This document shows, one piece after another, positions 8,760 through 10,643 of a stretch of 10,643 nucleotides of DNA. The stretch's first letter is position 1; each line of letters begins with the position of its first letter. The stretch comes from Euperipatoides rowelli (Eukaryota; Onychophora; Udeonychophora; Euonychophora; Peripatopsidae), in assembly GCA_003024985.2 (NCBI GenBank), contig PXIH01S0035353.1; one strand, given 5' to 3'. The notes below the pieces were generated by a model, which saw only the letters and a program-made list of their open reading frames with translations, was not told the origin of the DNA and searched no databases. A program made the position numbers and the translations under genes.

Positions 8760-10010
8760 AGTCTTTCTCAGATTTTCCCTATTAGATTTTCTTAACTTTG
8801 GCTCAATTTTCTGTGTTTCCTCCTGCTCTTCCTGGTGAGAGTCCTTTACTTACTTGATATCAAGTTCTGATGTATCTTGTGAATTAATTTTTTACAACAC
8901 TCACATCATCTGGTGTTTCGTCAAAACACACACTTCTAGAACAGATGACTTAGCATTTGGATTTTTACCTGTCCATAGCTTAAAAGGAGTAGTATCAGTG
9001 AAAGAATGTATTGATCTATATAAATAGCAAAATATAGCAGCAACCTCTCTCCATAGATTCTTGTTCATTAAGGATGTATTTAGGAGGGGGGGGGGGGGGT
9101 CTTACGGGTCTCGACCGCCAAAAAAAAATCTAATCAAATAGTGTGAAAAGGGAAACAAAATATCCATACAAACAAAAAAAAAAAAGCTTATCAAAAATAT
9201 ACAACCCAGACACCCAAAAATAATTTTCTGGCTACCACCCTGTTCATATTATTGTTCTTTAACACTGTTTTTATCATAATTAGCCTAACTAGTGTATGAG
9301 TTATTTTCTCGTTTACCCCATTCTGTGATGATGAATAAGCCAATGGCAGCTGTTGATTCCTTTACTTGTAAATAACTCATTAAGTGCTTTGTTTTCATAT
9401 TCTCCCCATTACTTCTAAAGTATGCAGGTGGTTTTCCAAATATAATTACTAAAATGATTAATGTAATTTTTTTTTTGTTACATGTGTAGCATCTGATTTG
9501 AAACATTACCTCTAATCTAGAATAGTCATCCTCTAAAATAATATAATGCTTTCCTCCTCCTCGATTTCGGAACTATAGGACCACAGATATCAAAATGTAT
9601 TAGGAAAAGGGGATAATAAGATTGTTTCTCCGATTTGCTATGACATGGTTTTGACTAATCTTTGAACTTGCACATATCTTAACAATAGTCTTTATGCTAA
9701 CAATTTTAACTTGAAACCATTTATCTATGATAAATTATAGAATTTTTTTTAATATCTACTAAATTTATGTGTCCCATGCAGTGATGCAAATCGTGCAAAC
9801 ATGCTGTCATAACTTTATTTTCTCTCTATTGAATTCCACTATATAAACTTCTTTAGTATGGTTGTTTGTGATCAATCTAAATTCATCTCTATAAATTGTG
9901 CAATTCTTATCAAAAATAAAACTGACAGACAAATTAGGCTTAGAAAACGGGTAATCCTTTTCTGATTTTTTTTATTAACTCTCTTCATAAATTGATATAA
10001 TTCAGGACTT
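8760..10010 (-). pseudogene. Decayed copia-type pol fragment: protease linker and integrase
   Basis: On the minus strand, broken frames give an ordered series of Ty1/copia pol signatures. A KNCTIYRDE segment before integrase lies near 9895-9930. A pre-integrase zinc-binding piece, LHHCMGHINL, lies at about 9760-9789. HFDICGP, carrying the first catalytic aspartate of the integrase core, lies near 9575-9598. A DDYSR-like piece lies near 9512-9528. YFRSNGEN stands where RSDNGGE is expected near 9390-9415. TEWGKREN, the remnant of the QQNG-AER motif, lies near 9300-9330. LNKNLW and KLWTGKNPN lie at about 8960-9072, followed by a linker with KIEPKLRKS. Stops and frameshifts interrupt it throughout, and the second catalytic aspartate appears lost. 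Reverse transcriptase and RNase H are not seen downstream on that strand. It is antisense to LSM12. The gag fragment at 1-1076 sits on the wrong side to belong to the same insertion. Confidence 0.75.
9073..9285. mobile_element. Extra segment interrupting the copia integrase remnant
   Basis: On the minus strand the QQNG-AER-like motif (about 9300) and the LNKNLW motif (about 9065) are normally only about 15-20 residues apart. Here they are separated by about 230 bases containing a G14 run (9086-9099), several A-runs and no copia similarity. This suggests a secondary insertion or replacement. I could not find terminal repeats or a target duplication that define its exact limits, so the coordinates are approximate. 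Confidence 0.4.
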
Positions 10011-10284
10011 AGTAAAATAGTAAGCTCTTATCTCTACTTATGGCAGTGACTGAATCACATTAAATCTCAATCAATAGACTGCTTTCTAAAAATCTTGCAT
10101 CATTACTTGGCTAAATCCAGTCAACCAGTTACGTGAATGGCACAGCTGACCTACTAAAGGTCGGTTGCCTGTTACATATTCTTTGTTACCTTAAAATATG
10201 TAATTTTAAAATTATTTAAGTTTCTGACTTTTTAAGACTGCACTTTGGTTGCTTACCTAATGTGTTTATCTTTCTACTCTGCAG

Positions 10285-10365
10285 GTGGAGAAGTATTACA
10301 GAGATCAGCAAGAACAAAAAACACAGCCTGCAGCAGCACCTCAGAGCTCTCAACAGCAGGCCTGA
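10285..10365 (+). CDS. LSM12: LSM12 homolog, terminal exon with stop codon
   Basis: This is the terminal coding exon: 26 codons plus TGA (10363-10365), entered in phase 0 after the acceptor TCTGCAG. It begins VEKYYRDQQEQKTQ, matching the human LSM12 end of AD domain VEKHFRDVESQK, and closes with a short low-complexity tail, PAAAPQSSQQQA. With the previous two exons, the window encodes 107 residues. That is about the C-terminal half of a protein that is around 195 residues in human. The glutamine-, alanine- and serine-rich tail resembles the loosely conserved QQPQKEAALSS ending of the human protein, so it is expected to be disordered. There is no frameshift or internal stop across the three exons, and the joins are in frame, so the gene looks intact and functional here. 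Confidence 0.93.
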   Translation: MEKYYRDQQEQKTQPAAAPQSSQQQA

Positions 10366-10643
10366 ACTATTATCTACTTTTAATATTTATTGAATCATGA
10401 CCAAACAGAAGCCCTATTTAAGACAACGTAAACTGTGTGCAACTATTTGTTGTAACACAAATGCAATCTCAATGTCCATTAAGTCAAAGAGCAGCTGAAG
10501 TGAAAAACTCTTTCCTTGATAAAAACTTCAAAAGATTTTTCTTAACAGTTTGTACAGAGTACCAATTTTTGAGATACAAATATTATATAGCGACAGATTA
10601 AAATTGGAATTTTGAGTTCACTTAATCCTTTTTTTTTTTTTTT
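10366..10643 (+). other. LSM12: 3'UTR of the LSM12 homolog (end not resolved)
   Basis: This is AT-rich sequence following the TGA stop. A possible poly(A) signal, ATTAAA, lies at 10597-10602, and the window ends with a T15 run (10629-10643) that could be a downstream U-rich element or simply a homopolymer. No AATAAA is seen between the stop and the end. The true cleavage site cannot be fixed from sequence alone and could lie beyond the window. Confidence 0.6.

Overview
This window looks like the 3' half of a spliced, plus-strand protein-coding gene from an AT-rich invertebrate animal genome. By my eye it is roughly two-thirds A+T. Three exons join in frame through GT/AG junctions and encode the C-terminal half of an LSM12-like protein: the anticodon-binding-like 'AD' domain and a short glutamine-rich tail. 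The exons lie at 1655-1767, 5281-5410 and 10285-10365, followed by a 3'UTR that runs to or near the window end. The exons for the N-terminal Lsm domain must lie upstream of the window. Large introns full of decayed transposons and many TACTGTA/TACAGTA words suggest an arthropod, perhaps a crustacean. That placement is inference, not demonstrated.

Layout. Positions 1-1654 are the end of an upstream intron. They hold a decayed Ty1/copia-type gag fragment on the minus strand (1-1076) and a strong 70-nt hairpin (1330-1399). Positions 1768-5280 are a 3.5 kb intron. It contains a short CGGTC-type repeat cluster (2626-2701), a CRE-plus-octamer pair (3254-3278), a near-identical 408-bp tandem duplication (3296-4104), a GC-richer island of GAGAA motifs (4250-4445), and an 18-bp perfect palindrome (4676-4693). 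Positions 5411-10284 are a 4.9 kb intron. It contains a hAT-like terminus (5926), a possible TTAA-flanked piggyBac-type non-autonomous element (7216-8111), and a second decayed copia fragment on the minus strand covering the protease-integrase linker and integrase (about 8760-10010), interrupted by extra sequence with a G14 run and perhaps ending in an LTR.

Only the LSM12 exons look like functional host coding sequence. The other open frames are transposon remnants, shadows, or short ORFs expected by chance. Seven single-base Ns (2787, 3413, 4421, 4510, 4934, 5811, 8014) show that the assembly has unresolved bases. There is no bacterial-type gene organisation, CRISPR array, rRNA or recognisable tRNA. 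The best leads are the pre-miRNA-like hairpin, the enriched TACTGTA word, and the 408-bp duplication.
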